A DNA stretch of 64,000 nt, from positions 376,024,569 to 376,088,568 of the forward strand of contig CM022302.1 of assembly GCA_011799875.1 (NCBI GenBank), in the 5' to 3' direction. The stretch's first letter is position 1, and each line of letters begins with the position of its first letter. Source of the DNA: Thinopyrum elongatum (taxonomy: Eukaryota > Streptophyta > Magnoliopsida > Poales > Poaceae). Below the pieces are notes generated by a model. The model saw nothing but the letters and a program-made list of their open reading frames with translations. It was not told where the DNA came from and did no database searches. The position numbers and the translations under genes were made by a program. Positions 36,860-49,188 of the stretch are shown piece after piece.

Positions 36860-37269
36860 ATCGTCGCCGTCCCCGACCTCGCCGTCCTCAACTCTGTACA
36901 TGCTCTTTTTTGCATTTTTAGAAAAATGTATGTATGTATGTTCTCTGTATATGCTCTTTTTTGCATTTTTAGAAAAATATTGGAGATTATGTAATGCTCA
37001 CAAAAAAGTCTATTTTTTGTTCATAAAAATTTTGTCCATTTTTTTGCAATGTATGTATGTTCATATGCAAAGTCTATTTTTTGTTCCTATGCAATGTATG
37101 TATACATTCAAAAGATTGCATATGAAGAAAAAAAGAAAATGTATGTATGTTCATATGAAGAAAATGATGTTTTTTTATTCATAGAATATTTTTTTTGTTC
37201 ATGAGAGAGGCGGGGACGTCGGACATTCATGAGAGAGGCGGTCCGATCGTCGGACATGTGATGTGGCAT
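36860..37269. other. T-rich spacer
   Basis: Low-complexity T-rich sequence with recurring ATGTATGTATGTTCATATG words. Nothing coding seen. Confidence 0.5.
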
Positions 37270-38100
37270 TTTTTTTGGTTCATAGAAAACTCCTAGCACT
37301 TCGACATGAGGGGGGACGTCGATCAACCCCCTCTCGCCCGACCAAACTCTCGAGTCCACCCAAACCGGGACTGAGATGTGATAGGTAGTATTTTTTTTGT
37401 TCATAGAAAACTCCGGTAACTCTTCAACATGAGGGAGGACGTCGATCAACCCCCTCTCGCCCGACCAAACTCTCGAGTCCACCCAAACCGGGACTGAGAT
37501 GTGATAGGTAGTATTTTTTTCATAGAAAACTCCGGTAACTCTTCAACATGAGGGGGGACGTCGATCCACCCCAAACTTACCAAGTTAAAAGAGCGTTGTC
37601 GAGGCCACCCCAAACCCTAGAAGCGTTGTCGAGGCCACCCCAAACCCTAGAAGCGTTGTCGAGGCCACCCCAAACCGTAGAAGCGTCGAGGCCACTAATA
37701 TGATCCCTTGTTGTGATTAGCCACCTTTAGTCCCGGTTGGTGGTAACAACCGGGACCAATACCAACCTTTGGTCCCGGTTGGTGGCACCAACCGAGTCCA
37801 CCCAAACCGGGACTGAGATGTGATAGGTAGTATTTTTTTTTGTTCATAGAAAACTCCGGTAACTCTTCAACATGAGGGGGGACGTCGATCAACCCCCTCT
37901 CGCCCGACCAAACTCTCGAGTCCACCCAAACTGGGACTGAGATGTGATAGGTAGTATTTTTTTTTCATAGAAAACTTCGGTAACTCTTCAACATGAGGGG
38001 GGACGTCGATCCACCCCAAACTTACCAAGTTAAAAGAGCGTTGTCGAGGCCACCCCAAACCGTAGAAACGTCGAGGCCACTAATATGATCCCTTGTTGTG
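37270..38100. repeat. Compound repeat: about 120-bp units, 30-bp units and a duplicated block
   Basis: A unit starting CATAGAAAACTCCGGTAAC recurs at 37281, 37402, 37521, 37845 and 37966 (spacing about 120 bp within clusters). Between clusters, GCGTTGTCGAGGCCACCCC repeats every 30 bp from 37592 to 37690. The block 37517-37722 is largely repeated at 37962-38105. A short subterminal-type hairpin lies at 37722-37795. Confidence 0.85.
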
Positions 38101-38184
38101 ATTAGCTAGCTAGGTATATGTTTGCCACTAATATATCCATCTCTCATGTTTGTATATTGCCATGTTGTAATATTTGTAGAAACT

Positions 38185-41100
38185 ATGGAAAGAGACTTGG
38201 AACAAGAACAGTTGTTGGGGGATATAATCCTCGGCGGAGGTGATCCCTTTTCGTTTCTCAACGACACCGATGGTCAGGAAGGAGAGGATGACGGCTCCGG
38301 TGATCGAACAATGGAGGAGGAAGGAGATGATCATGACGGCTCCGGTGACCGAATGGCGGAGGAAGAAGGAGACCATGATGACGGCTCCGGTGACCGAACG
38401 GAGGAGGGAGCTGTTGCAAAGTCCGGCGAGGTATATATATTAATTAAGCCTGTGCTGACTAATTGATGCATTAATTGTTTTGGTATGTACATATATTAAC
38501 GCTTCTTTCTTCTTTTATAGCCCTCCGGATCGAGCCAAACTTCCGTAACGAGACGAGGCCCGAAGAAAAGGTTGCGCCAGGATGAAAGGTCCACGATCAC
38601 ACAAATCGCGGACGATGGGCAACCTATTGAACCCAAGCGGACCAAGGATGCATTTGTTGCTCAGTGCGGAGCTATTGTTAGGGACAGCATCCCGATCAGC
38701 ATCCAGCAATGGAATAAGAGTAAGGACGACCCTGAAGTTTCTTATGTCCATGATAGACAGAAAGATGATCTTTGGACCTCGCTGAAGGCAAATTTCGCCC
38801 TACCACCAGAGGAGGATCCGAATAAGCCAGTTATAGAGCCAAAGGTCAAGGCGTGTGCTCTTAAGAAGATGGCAGATCTATTCAGAAACTGGAAGAAAGA
38901 GTTGAACACAAAGTTTGTCAACAAAGGGAAGACTCCAGAATTCACCGGTCGATATGAGAAGATAAGAGATTACTGGCCCGCATTTGTGGCCTACAAGAAT
39001 TAAGAGAAGGGTAAGAAAAGGTCAGAGACAAACAAGAAAAATGCTGCAAAGAAGAAGTATCACCATCACACGGGGTCAGGTGGCTACTACAAAGCCCGTC
39101 CGTTGTGGGACAAAGCTGAGCAAGACCTGCTTGCTAAAGGGGTCCAACCAGCGACATTGAACTGGCCAGACCGTTCAAGGACTTGGTTCTTCGGGGTTGG
39201 GGGGACTTTGGACCCAGAAACAGGGGAGTGTCGTTGGACGGACGAGTAACTTGCAATACCAATGAAGAAGCTTCAGGAATATATCACCGCAGCGCAGGAA
39301 GGGACGTTCATTCCCGACAGAGAGAAGGACGAGCTGACTGAGGCCCTCGGGAATCCTAAGCACCCTGGACGAACACGAGGCACACCAGGCTCCGTTCTAT
39401 GGGTGGTTGGGTTTCCCGGCGAGGCGGTTACAGAAGCCGAGAGAGAAAGAGGAAAGCGGAGCTGAGAGAAATGCAGAAGCTCAATGCAAGAATAGCGAAG
39501 CTAGAGGAACTTGCAGCTGCCGGCCAACCATCTTAGCGGCACGAAGATCCTGCCCCAGAAGCTACCCCACTATCTCAGCGGAGAAGCAGCGTGGCTTCCA
39601 CGGAGCTCGTTCAGCCTGATTTCACGGCTCCTCGCAACCCCGTGGATACTATCACGGAGGCTCAACATTGCGAGCTTATGACGAAATGGCAGAACCTGAC
39701 TTTGAAGGCGGCTGTCGGCTCTGTTGCACCTCCTCTAGCTAACAGAACTTTTCACTACCATCCGATTCCACATGGCTATGCTGTTGTGACGGTGGATGAA
39801 ATAATGGAGGGATTTGAGGAGCTGGAGCTTGACCACCCTACAGGTGAAGGGGAGAATCATCTGGTTTATGCTTTGAGGAGTACATATCTATGGAGGAAGG
39901 AGTACATCAAGCTTCCAAATTGGACGCCTCCTCCTCCTCCTCCTCCTCCGGCGAGTCAGGGCACTCCGCCTCCTCCTCCTCCTCCTCCGACGATGAGTGA
40001 TCAGGGCACTCCGCCTCCTTCTCCGCCTCCTCCGGCACGTGAGGGCACTCTGCCTCCTCCTTCGCCTCCTCCGGCGCGTCGGAGCACTCCGCCTTCTTGT
40101 CCGCCTCGTCAGCAATGGCGAAAGACAGACGCCGCCGCTCCGGCTCCTCCGGCGCGTCGGAGCACTCCGCCTCCTTCTCCGCCGCGTCAGCCACGGCGGA
40201 AGAGAGACGCCGCCGCTCCGGCGGCTAGCAGTACAAGCAGAGGCGGGAGGCAATTCAGATACGGTCCATCTCTCAAGCCTCTGGAAAAGTTACCATATGA
40301 GAGGATCGACAAGGAAAGCGAGGAAATCTGTGCTGCCGAACTGAGGGACTTTTTTGCAAAGAAACCTCCACCTCCGAAGGAGACGATAGATCCGGTGAAA
40401 GTGAATCGCACTATCGATGCCCTGAAGTGACCACCATCGCCTCCGCCGCAATCCAACTATGAGCGCATTATTGAAAGGACATATAAGGAAGCGGAGCGGT
40501 CGGGAAGTACTTGCAGTGATGCAAGGTTAGCAGAACGAAGAAGTGGGAAAAAAATTCCCCAGCTTGGCGAACAGGCAAACCAATCGTGCCCCCCGCTCAA
40601 GGTGTCTAGCGATATCGTCGCTAATCATCCGGGGATGGTGCCCGGTACCAATCCTGCTGATTACCTGAGCGATGATGTAGAGTTTGAAACAATGGAGGTG
40701 GACGAATTCAGATACCAGTACGGGCAGCCTCTCGTCAAACCTGATCATCCTCCTCTAACAACGATGATGCGAAGATTGCATGAATGGTACATGAAAACCT
40801 GCAGCGAGTCTGGGAAGGATACTTTGATGCTGAGAATTAAAGAGGAGCACGACCTCATTGGAACTGAGCTGTTGCCTGTTGAATTTGACGAGTTATTCCA
40901 GTTATACAATCAAATGGCCCTCGACAAACAACTCATGACTTGCTACTGTCTGTAAGTACTACTTCTATAATTAAGTCTCTATATATAGCTCAGCTCTTTC
41001 ATTGCATGTATATATATAATTATCCTCACTATATTATGCAGACTGAAGATCGTCGAATGCAGAAAAGCACAAATCTATGACATTGGGTTCATTAACCCAA

Positions 41101-42009
41101 ATATCATACATGAATGGACGGTTAAAAACAGAGTCATAGATACCAAGGACAACTTGCTACAATCGTTGCTTAAAAATCAAAACAAAGAGAAAATACTCTT
41201 TCCTTACAACTTCAAGTGAGTGTTATTGTCTTGTGCATATTCGGTTTCCCTTACTCAAGGTTACAGTAATGTAATTGATGTGTTATGCATGCGTGCGCAG
41301 GTTCCACTTTATTCTGCTAGAGATTAAGCTTGACCGGGGAGTAGTAATTGTCTTAGACTCGAGATGAAAAGATCCCCAGGACTATGCGGACATGACTGAA
41401 ATGCTCCAGAAGTAGGTTCAATCGATCATTATCGCACCATATTGGCAACTTTGTTCATTTCCTGATATCAAGTAATTATTTTCTTTGTCTGGCAGGGTTT
41501 GGAAAGAGTTCACCGGAATTGTTCCGGGACTGCCGAGGGAGCTGCGATTTACATACCCGAAAGTAAGTACTGCTAGCTAGTTCCGCGCATCTCCCATTGA
41601 TTCTAGTTTCATCAATATCATTTATCATGCTTGATTATCAGTTTGATTGAACTCTATTTCTCGTAAAGTGCTTGTGGCAGGAAGCCGGGAATGATTTTTG
41701 TGGATACTACGTTTGCGAGTTCATCTACAACGCGACGGCCTCTCAGCGGGGCTACTCTGAAAAACAATATGAAGTACGTAAACAATTATATTCACAATTT
41801 TATTTTATTACCATCATTTGTGTTGAGTTTCATTCATATATATGTATTGACCCCCTTCTTTAAATTAGATGTGGCAGATGCGGGATGAACTCCTACCACA
41901 TGATCGCATACGAGTAATTCAAGAGGAATTGACGGGATTCTTTCTTGACCATGTCATACATAAAGCCGGAGAATACCATGTGGAAATTGATATAGACTTT
42001 AGATGTTAG
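38185..42009 (+). pseudogene. CACTA second gene with C-terminal Ulp1 (C48) cysteine protease domain, multi-exon, broken
   Basis: Inferred exons: 38185-38430 (acidic, with repeated DDGSGDRT-type units), 38521-40951, 41042-41215, 41301-41411, 41496-41562, 41681-41773 and 41869-42009, with GT-AG sites and matching phase. The long exon holds a plant-transposase-like region (MADLFRNWKKEL, WPAFVAYKN), then a proline-rich low-complexity tract (39925-40230). The last exons form an Ulp1 fold: His in FHFILLEI, Asp in VVIVLDS, catalytic Cys in NDFCGYYVCEF. Lesions are TAA at 39001 and 39247, frame loss between about 39400 and 39590, TGA near 40428 and TGA at 41365. Ulp1-type enzymes cleave SUMO-like conjugates; the role in the transposon is unknown. 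Confidence 0.8.
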
Positions 42010-42390
42010 GGATTGTAAGAGATCTTATATTGTATATATGTAGCTAGTAGCGTCGAATAGATATACGAAAACTTGTTGTTCGACCAATCTCTCGGAGAAA
42101 GAGAGGTCGATCACTTCTCTCTGTATATGTTCATGACGATCTTGTGTACTTAATGGTTCCTTCATTTGCTTATACTAGCTAGCGTGTCGAGTTCTCTCTA
42201 TACGTATAGTAGCTAGCGTCGACCAAGCACGGAGATAAAGAGAGGTCACTTCTCTCTATTAGCTAGCTAACACAATATGAAACCTCTAAATTAACCCTCC
42301 AAAACCCCTAACACCCCCCCCCCCCCCCCCCCCTCTTTCAAAACAAAAAACAAAAACCCCAGCTCCTGCCAGCTGCTGACGCGTGGATAT
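42010..42390. other. 3' non-coding part of CACTA element
   Basis: Contains repeated AGAGAGGTC / CACTTCTCTCT words and a poly-C run at about 42317-42334. Probably the 3' untranslated region of the second gene. Confidence 0.5.
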
Positions 42391-42394
42391 TACC

Positions 42395-42560
42395 AACCGG
42401 GACTAAAGGTCCTCCTGCCTGGGCTCCCCGCAGCGGCCACGTGGAGCCCCTTCTGTCCCGGTTCGTAAGCGAACCGGGACTAAAGGTTTTGGGCTTTAGT
42501 CCCGACCCTTTAGTCCCGGTTTCAGAACCGGGGCTAAAGCGCCTCTGAAACCGGGATAAA
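42395..42560. repeat. Right subterminal repeats of CACTA element
   Basis: AACCGGGACTAAAGG and complementary TTTAGTCCCGGTT copies leading to the inverted end at 42568-42580. Confidence 0.85.
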
Positions 42561-42583
42561 TGGGCCGTTTTCTACTAGTGGGG

Positions 42584-44661
42584 GGGGGGGAGACCTGCCC
42601 CAAGTAAGTGCCTCCAAGAAGGAAAGTAATGAACAAGATGCCACCATCGCCCGAATTATAACTAAGGTTTTTTCTCTCGAGGCACACATCACGAGAGGGG
42701 GGTGGGGGTGGGCCAAAAGGATGCCTCGGTGGACCAAAACTAAACTTTCAAAATTGGCACCATCATCTTCCAAAGCGAACTGAGTTTTCTTCCCAACGCT
42801 CATATTGCGGAGGGTTTTTTTTTTTGGGTGGGTGGGGGGGGGGGGGCAAAGGATGCCTCAAGGGACCAAAACAAGACTTTAAAAATGTTTGAGGGATCAA
42901 ATAGTTCATGTAAATGTGGAATGTGAAATATATTGAATGTGTGCACATCTTCCTTGAAAGTTGTAACCAAAAAGTAAGGAATTGAACACAACATTGGGGG
43001 AAAATGTATGGCTAATGCCAATCTAACTTCTTTCGAGGGGAATCATATATTGAATCTAAATTTCCGAAAAGAAAAGAGTAGCTTCGGGCCCCTGGATCCA
43101 TTGACGATACACATATCCATCGTTTATTGCAAAGTATGAGGTTCAGATAGTAGTAATTCAAAAGGATAAAAACAAGGGTATGCTAACCAACATGCATTAA
43201 AGATTACATGACACTCATTGCTAAACTAATAATCCTAGAATGAGACCAACGCCCACATAATAGTCGCACGCGTGCGCTGTGTGACCCACTTATTCACTTG
43301 TCCAAGTCCAACATGAGTTACCCGTTGTGAAACGTTCACAGTAAAGACGATCATGCATGTAGCCGAGCAGTAGGCGCGGCCGCGGTCGCTGTTCCCGAGA
43401 GAAGCCGGCCTGCGGCCGCGGCCAGAAGCAGCCGGCAGGAGCACAGTGCGCGCGCAGGCGGCAGAGGTGTGGGTGAGGGTGGCAGGAGCACTGGTGAGGA
43501 AGACGGTCGAGCGATATTCAACGAGCGAGCACAGTGCACAGGAGCAGCGCAGGGAACCAAGCGAAAAAGAAAGCCAAAGCAAACGGCCATGTGCTAGCTG
43601 GGTGTGCGTCTATGCATGGCCACGTAGCTTTCACGCGCCGATCAACAACCCGTTCTCGTTGGGCCGAAGCGCCCGACCATGGAAGCGGACCGGAAAGAGC
43701 GCGTACTTTTTCTTTTGGATTTGGAATGCATGAAATACTATGATGGCGAAGTAGTTTTGCAACGTACCACTGTATAAATGCCTTGCAATGTACATATACG
43801 GTACATACGTACGTACTACGTGCATGCGTGCTTTGCTTTTGCATGCGACGCAACCTTTTACCCTCTCCAATCGCCGTAGAGCTGCCGGGAGAGTGGCTGC
43901 AGCAGCTAGTGCCCGCGACAGTTGCCCTAGCTCGCGACGTCTATAGAGTGGTGTCAAGCACAAGGTACAACGTATTGTTGGCATCTTCGCTTGGTGCCAC
44001 CTTTGCTTGCTGTAGCCATGTAGTTGTAGTAGGAGTGGCATCTTCGACGCTTGGTGCCACCTTTGCTTTGCTGTAGCCGTGTAGTTCTAGTAGGAGGAGT
44101 AGATGCCATGGGAACCTTTGCCGCGTCGGAAAGCTCACATGGCATCGACATGCATTGAATTGGGCGGTAAATAACGGAATATACGGAGGAGGGTTGCTGC
44201 GGGAACACAGAAAGAGAGGGAGAGGAGGCAGGGCATGCATGCAGTTATAAAGAAGGGAAGGCCTTTTCCAGTACTTTTGGTGATTTGACCTCACACTATC
44301 CCATCACCTTCGCTCCGCAACAAAACTGCCAGGAGCAGTACAGGACAGAGATCCTCTCTACGTTATCTCTCTCTCTCCGGTGGTATACTTCACTTTGAAT
44401 TCCTCAAATTCCGCCCGTCATACTTTTTCTGCCGACCACCCAGTTGGTCTCCCGGAATATGTACGGACACACACAGTATTTTTTTCGCTCTCACCAGACG
44501 CAGGCAAAACTTGCTTTGGCACCATAGTGTGCTGTGGATGGTGTCTACGAGATACTATTGAGGCAGTGATACATCGGTACATTTTCCATGTCACGATGCA
44601 AGTATATGCAAAATTTGTATATTAGCTGTTTGCGGTCAGAAAGTAAGTCGAAGATGGGTTA
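42584..44661. other. No gene seen; degenerate sequence with small duplications
   Basis: 42700-42750 and 42840-42890 are related copies (GGATGCCTC...GGACCAAAAC). 43978-44097 holds two adjacent similar units of about 60 bp (CATCTTCG..CTTGGTGCCACCTTTGCTT). A TATA-like TTATAAAG lies at 44246 and a CT-rich stretch near 44350, but no coherent reading frame follows. Confidence 0.45.
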
Positions 44662-46022
44662 GGGCATCTCCAACACTGACCTGTAAACCAGACACCACAT
44701 ATGTCTGTGGATGAGGAACCAGTTCGCAGACACGGATGCGGAAACCGGCCATCCAAAGCTATCCGCATACATTTCAAATCGTCTTTAAAGTAACCGAACA
44801 AATTATATGCAAACCGGACGAAAATATTTACATTTCGGGCATATTTTAACTAAACTCTACCGGGATGAGGTAAAAGTAGTCTATGGCCGACCACGGTGGA
44901 TCTCCACTTCAACGACATGTCTTCCCTATATCCGACAACCCGCTCATCAGACTGCCGAGAACCCTGTAGGGATATGCTTCAACGAGAGGGGAAGAATAGC
45001 CTCCCTCCGCTTCCATGAAGCACGTAGCAGGGTTGGTTTTTGGGCGGGGGAAGACGGTCGTCGTGGTCTACGCCCCCGCTCACCGGGCAAGACACCGGTT
45101 GTGTAACACAGCGACGCAGTGGCGGTGGCCTTCGTGGGACCCAAGCAGCGACGGCCTCCCATGATCTACTTTTCCTCGTTGTCTGCGGTTGTGGCGGTCG
45201 TGCCAGCCTTCGTCGACATGGCTTTTTCCCCACCTGCCTGACGCGTTGCCGCCATTGCTCGCAGCGGATTTGCCAGGAGACGGCGTTGTCCAGCCTGGAT
45301 CTGGACGGAAAAGGAGGGGGTGGCGATGGCGATGATGGTGGCACCGGATTCGGAGGGTTTGCCGGCAAGCCAACTTGTATCCAGATGGCTCGTTGGGCAA
45401 CCGAGGCAGCTACAATGCCGGAGAACTCCTTCTTATGTTTACAGAGGCCATGTTGGGTTTTGTACAAGGAGGAGATGGAGAGAGTGCGAGGTGAGGTGTG
45501 GTTCTTGCCCAGTTCCTATACACGTCTATATAGCGGGCGAATGTGAGGAGCCAGCTGGAGACATGTTTAATGTCGGATGACATAGGAATGGACATGTGCC
45601 ACTCGGGACGTCAGAGTAGATTCCTCGCCACATGCGCCGGTTTAATGGAGGTAGTCGGGTAGACAGATGTTGTTTCAATGCGAAGAGAAAGCGTGCGCAA
45701 CGGGTGAGCAGCGGGTGGCGCTCTCGGCCGGCGAGCCGCTTCAATGCCGGCTCCAATGAGTGGTCGCGTCCGCTCTAGGCCGGCATGAATGCGGACAGCT
45801 GGCTTCGCATGGAAAAACACGCGGGCGCGGGAGAGGGTTTTTTGGTGGGCCAGGTTAGTCAGACGCGAGTGTGGCAACGGTCCGGACGCCCGCAAAGCCC
45901 CCCCCCCCCCCCCCCACCCACCTCTTAGTTTGTCTCGGGTTTGCGAGAAAAAGTGTGGCGGGACCACCGAACGGACCAATGCAGGACAACGTTGGATGAC
46001 AAAACAACGTCCGGACGTGTGC
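44662..46022 (-). mobile_element. Harbinger-like element, right end lost (related to 49189-50585, inverted)
   Basis: GGGCATCTCCAACACTGACC begins directly after TTA at 44659-44661. The rest matches 49189-50585 in reverse orientation up to about 46020 (TTGGATGACAAAAC region), where similarity stops before the second inverted end. A relic of the same small reading frame as in the other copy is present on the minus strand from 45451. Confidence 0.7.
44979..45451 (-). pseudogene. Broken counterpart of the small frame in the related Harbinger-like element
   Basis: From an ATG at 45451-45449 on the minus strand, with a frame change soon after, the reading gives VGLPANPPNPVPPSSP and WQIRCEQWRQRVRQVGKK. 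These parallel the frame at 49768-50058 in the sister copy. Function not recognised; a proline-rich segment and a basic helix-like stretch are all that can be said. Confidence 0.4.
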
Positions 46023-46248
46023 GAAAAGCATGGAAACTATCTAATCGAAGATAGAATTCACGCCTGTGAAAATAAGCAATTTCATCATTTTCCTTTGCAA
46101 CACAGCTCACTCAATTGTAGAGATACCGACAAAAAAGATCGCATTTTTTGCACTTCGTTCAAATAAGAGTTGTACCCGTACGGAATTATCCTCTTTCTCA
46201 GTATGATCTCTATCATCATCGATTTGACGGTCACGTTGATGCCCTTAA
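46023..46248. other. Unassigned short stretch
   Basis: No feature recognised between the truncated Harbinger-like element and the MITE at 46249. Confidence 0.3.
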
Positions 46249-46534
46249 AGGCCTCTCTGATTCATCAAATTGTAAAAACGCGGGAATAAGGAAAACACAC
46301 TAATGGAATGTCATGCCCATTTAGTTCCTATTGGATTTGTACTTGTTGATTGCATCACTAGATAAACAAAGATTTTTTTTCCAAGGGTTGGGGTAGATGC
46401 TATTTGAAAAAAAAAGTAAAATTGGTTCCACTGAAAAAATCCCAATGGTCCAATCCTGAGAATCAAACAACCAAACGTATAAAAATTTGTTAAGGATTCT
46501 AATCCTTAAAAAATCCTTTGATTCAAAGAGGCCC
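46249..46534. mobile_element. Harbinger/Tourist-like MITE (286 bp)
   Basis: The left end AGGCCTCTCTGATTCA and right end (reverse complement GGGCCTCTTTGAATCA) are inverted, with TAA on both sides (46246-46248 and 46535-46537). The interior is AT-rich without coding potential. Confidence 0.65.
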
Positions 46535-46628
46535 TAAAGGTTTAACCACACCACTGAAATGGAAAGACTTCTTTTAAATGTGGAAGTTTCTTGAGGACAC
46601 TAAACTGAAACACTGCATGTTTTTTTAA

Positions 46629-47220
46629 GAGCAACCCTAACAGAGTCGCCATTTTCGCAGCTTGCGCATAATGTGTATGGAGTGCACTATGTAATGTTTT
46701 GCAGGCAGCCGAGGCGGCACGCAAACGCGGCGCCGCCATAACAGAGCTTCCATAATTTGATTTCTATTCATTTCGTTTCTTTTGATTTTCATTTGAAATT
46801 TGTAGATGTCATTTTTAGGCAATCAAACAGCGAGCAATTTGACTAATTTGAGACTAAAGTTGATTAAGAACATAAATATATTCGAGTTGGTTATAATAGT
46901 GATCAAAAATTCATCCATTTGCATGTATTTTATGACTTGAAATGCCATTAAGCGACATTTGTAAAATATTAAGCATATGCAATGTCGCTATTCAACATTG
47001 CTAGCTACTACTAATCGAGGCCTTCTAGCCGTCTTCATCCTCCTCTTATACTACTAATTATGGTGTGAGTACGAAGAAAATGAAGTTTAACTCGTGCCAT
47101 GACAATTGGGTTTAGAGTGCGCTGCAAACCAGGCATACGCAACGTCCAAATGTGGAGGCTACAGAGCGCGCTCCATAAATTATGACAATCCAGATGTATA
47201 TGACGACTCTGCTAAAGTAA
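46629..47220. mobile_element. Candidate MITE with degenerate inverted ends (about 590 bp)
   Basis: AGCAACCCTAACAGAGTCGCCAT at the left pairs imperfectly with the reverse complement of TGACGACTCTGCTAAAGTAAC at the right. Just inside, AACAGAGC-TTCCATAATTTG pairs with CATAAATTATGACAA. No clear target duplication. Confidence 0.4.
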
Positions 47221-47250
47221 CATTTGTGTGTTGTTCTTTATATTAGCTGT

Positions 47251-47355
47251 TACCACACTTGATTGTATTTTGCCGATCCACGGTGCACACTAGATCATAG
47301 GAGGTACCACACTTAATTGTATTTTTCCGATCCATAGACCACCCTAGATCTGAAA
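47251..47355. repeat. Two tandem copies of a 54-bp unit
   Basis: TACCACACTTGATTGTATTT at 47251 and TACCACACTTAATTGTATTT at 47305, each followed by similar GATCCA..CTAGATC sequence. Confidence 0.75.
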
Positions 47356-48239
47356 GTACGTACTGTGTTATATCACATCAGAGGACTCACTTCGAACTAG
47401 AGCTGTTCCTGCCTGTTCACTCCACATTTCCATGCATCTATGTTGTTGCTTTACCAGTGCATGTCCCAACTGCCCATCCACAATGACTGATGTTCCATGC
47501 CTGGACAAGCATCCGAACAAACCAAAAGAACACGAAGAACGGAAGAAGCTGCGCAAGACTAATCAAGCATGCGCGAGCGCTCTCTTATCGAATTCCTTCC
47601 TTTATAGTTCTCAATTTGCACTAAAGCCTGTGGAGGCACTTCACAGCTCCAGTGCTCCACATGCTCTTACTGTCAAGCTTTATTCCCTTCCCTGGCCCTC
47701 CATCTGATTGTTGAGTTTGCCATGGATGATCACTTTGGTGTCTGCATTTGTGGCACACAGAAAAGTGCCGCACAAACTTGGTTTTCATGGGCCATGCGGT
47801 GCATTTACCGTCCGTAGAAGTTGTCTATGCTGACCTGGCATTGTATTTCCGTTTGGAGCCGTGTACTCTGCCTAGGTGGCGTAGGGTGGGTCCCACATTC
47901 AACAAACAATACAAATGAATAGTAATTGCCTATGTGGCACCAGGTGGGTCCTGCCTATCAGGCAAACAATACAAATTGTAATAGATTGAAAACTAGTCCG
48001 CTCGGGCGTTCGAATTGGCGAGCTATAGCTAACCCGCGTGCGGGGCTAGCCACCCCACCTCGATTACATGTGATGTCTTAAGCGGATACACTCACTTTAG
48101 ATCTTTCGACCGAACAACATAACCAATGACATTTTATGTCTCGATAGGATTGTTATTGTTTATGTCTATAACACAACGCGTTCGTGGGGTTGAAATATAC
48201 TACAGTTAATTTGGACTATTTTCAACATGTTACTTTCTT
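47356..48239. other. No supported gene; short open frame 47432-47707
   Basis: The 91-codon plus-strand frame at 47432-47707 has no recognisable motif and no codon or splice support. 47870-47920 and 47930-47980 are similar neighbouring units (GCCTA-GTGGC...ACAATACAAAT). Confidence 0.3.
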
Positions 48240-48600
48240 CCACTTTTGGAATTTTTTTAAAAATATGAAAATTATAATTGTGTGTTTTAAATAATATACC
48301 TATAAATAAAACATATTACATTAAAAAATATTCATGTAATTTGAAAAAATGTTCACATATTCATTTTACCAAAAATCCACAATATTAAACTATGAATTTA
48401 AAAAAACATCCATAATTTTAAAAAGTGTTGACATTTAAGGAAAATATTAAAGTATTTTTTTAAAATATTTCTTTAAATAATTTCTCATATAAGTTTAATT
48501 TTTTCAACTTTATGACAAAATATTCATGTAGTATTTAAAATTGCTCATGGGCTTTAAAATATTTTTTTTGACAAGTGTTCACCTGTTTTAATATTTCGCG
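48240..48600. repeat. AT-rich degenerate repeat sequence
   Basis: Runs of AAAATATTCATGT-type and TTTAAAAA words, similar in style to 62900-63640. Low complexity. Confidence 0.55.
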
Positions 48601-48637
48601 TGTTTCTCTCAATATATCTTATATATATATATTATAT

Positions 48638-48708
48638 ATCCTATATTCTCTCTCTCTCTCTCTCCTCTCTCTCTTCTACTCTCTATCTCTCTCTCTCCTT
48701 CTCTCTGG
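48638..48708. repeat. (CT)n microsatellite
   Basis: Interrupted CTCTCTCT tract. It explains the open frames 48575-48868 and 48609-48851. Confidence 0.85.
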
Positions 48709-49188
48709 GCCCCTCTCCCTCTGCGCCCTAGCCGTGTGCCCTCCGCCTCGCCGTTTCCTCCCCTCCTCCTTTTCTTCATCACGCCCCCACTTCTCCGCGC
48801 TCCCCACTTTCTCCCTCTCTGCCCATGTTTTTTACACTCCCCCGTCGCCATTCTCTAAAATTACATAAAATTATTAATTTGACTTTATATATATGTATAT
48901 CGCTAGTATAACACACGAATATACTAAATTTATTTTATTACTATGATCATTACATATTTTCCAAAAATTTCTAAATGAAAAAAATCTAACATGTGATAAA
49001 TGGGCTACACTAACTGCAACCCGTTTAAGCCCCATGAGCATGTTTTATTATTGACATAGACAGTAACTCTACTTTAGAGGTAACAAACGTCATATCCTAT
49101 ATGCCTAAATAGTTCATCCCCGCTATCTCTAATTCTCTCAATATGCAACCTTCCATCTCATCAAATGTGCCACAGAAGCATCCACTAA
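48709..49188. other. No gene seen
   Basis: CT-rich then AT-rich filler up to the TAA target site of the next element (49186-49188). Confidence 0.4.

Larger units (their letters stand above)
29716..42580 (+). mobile_element. CACTA (En/Spm) DNA transposon, near full length, 12.9 kb
   Basis: Ends are inverted: 29716 reads CACTAGTAGAAAA and the reverse complement of 42580 reads the same 13 bases. GGG precedes (29713-29715) and follows (42581-42583) as the 3-bp target duplication. Subterminal arrays of GGTCCCGGTT-type palindromes occur at both ends. It encodes a small membrane protein (30402-30846), a TNP2-type transposase (31043-34337) and a second gene with an Ulp1 domain (38185-42009). Both large genes carry stops, so this copy is defective but structurally complete. 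Confidence 0.95.

Noticed and set aside
37270..38100. Possible CRISPR-like array because of regular repeats
   Set aside because: Units are adjacent or similar throughout without unique spacers, and the context is a plant transposon.
39888..40253. Arg/Ser-rich minus-strand frames opposite the proline-rich tract of the CACTA second gene
   Set aside because: Antisense shadow of CCTCCTCC-type low-complexity DNA.
44230..44640. Possible host promoter and gene start after TTATAAAG
   Set aside because: No sustained reading frame or splice pattern follows before the Harbinger-like element.
48575..48868. Ser/Leu-rich frame
   Set aside because: Arises from a CT microsatellite.
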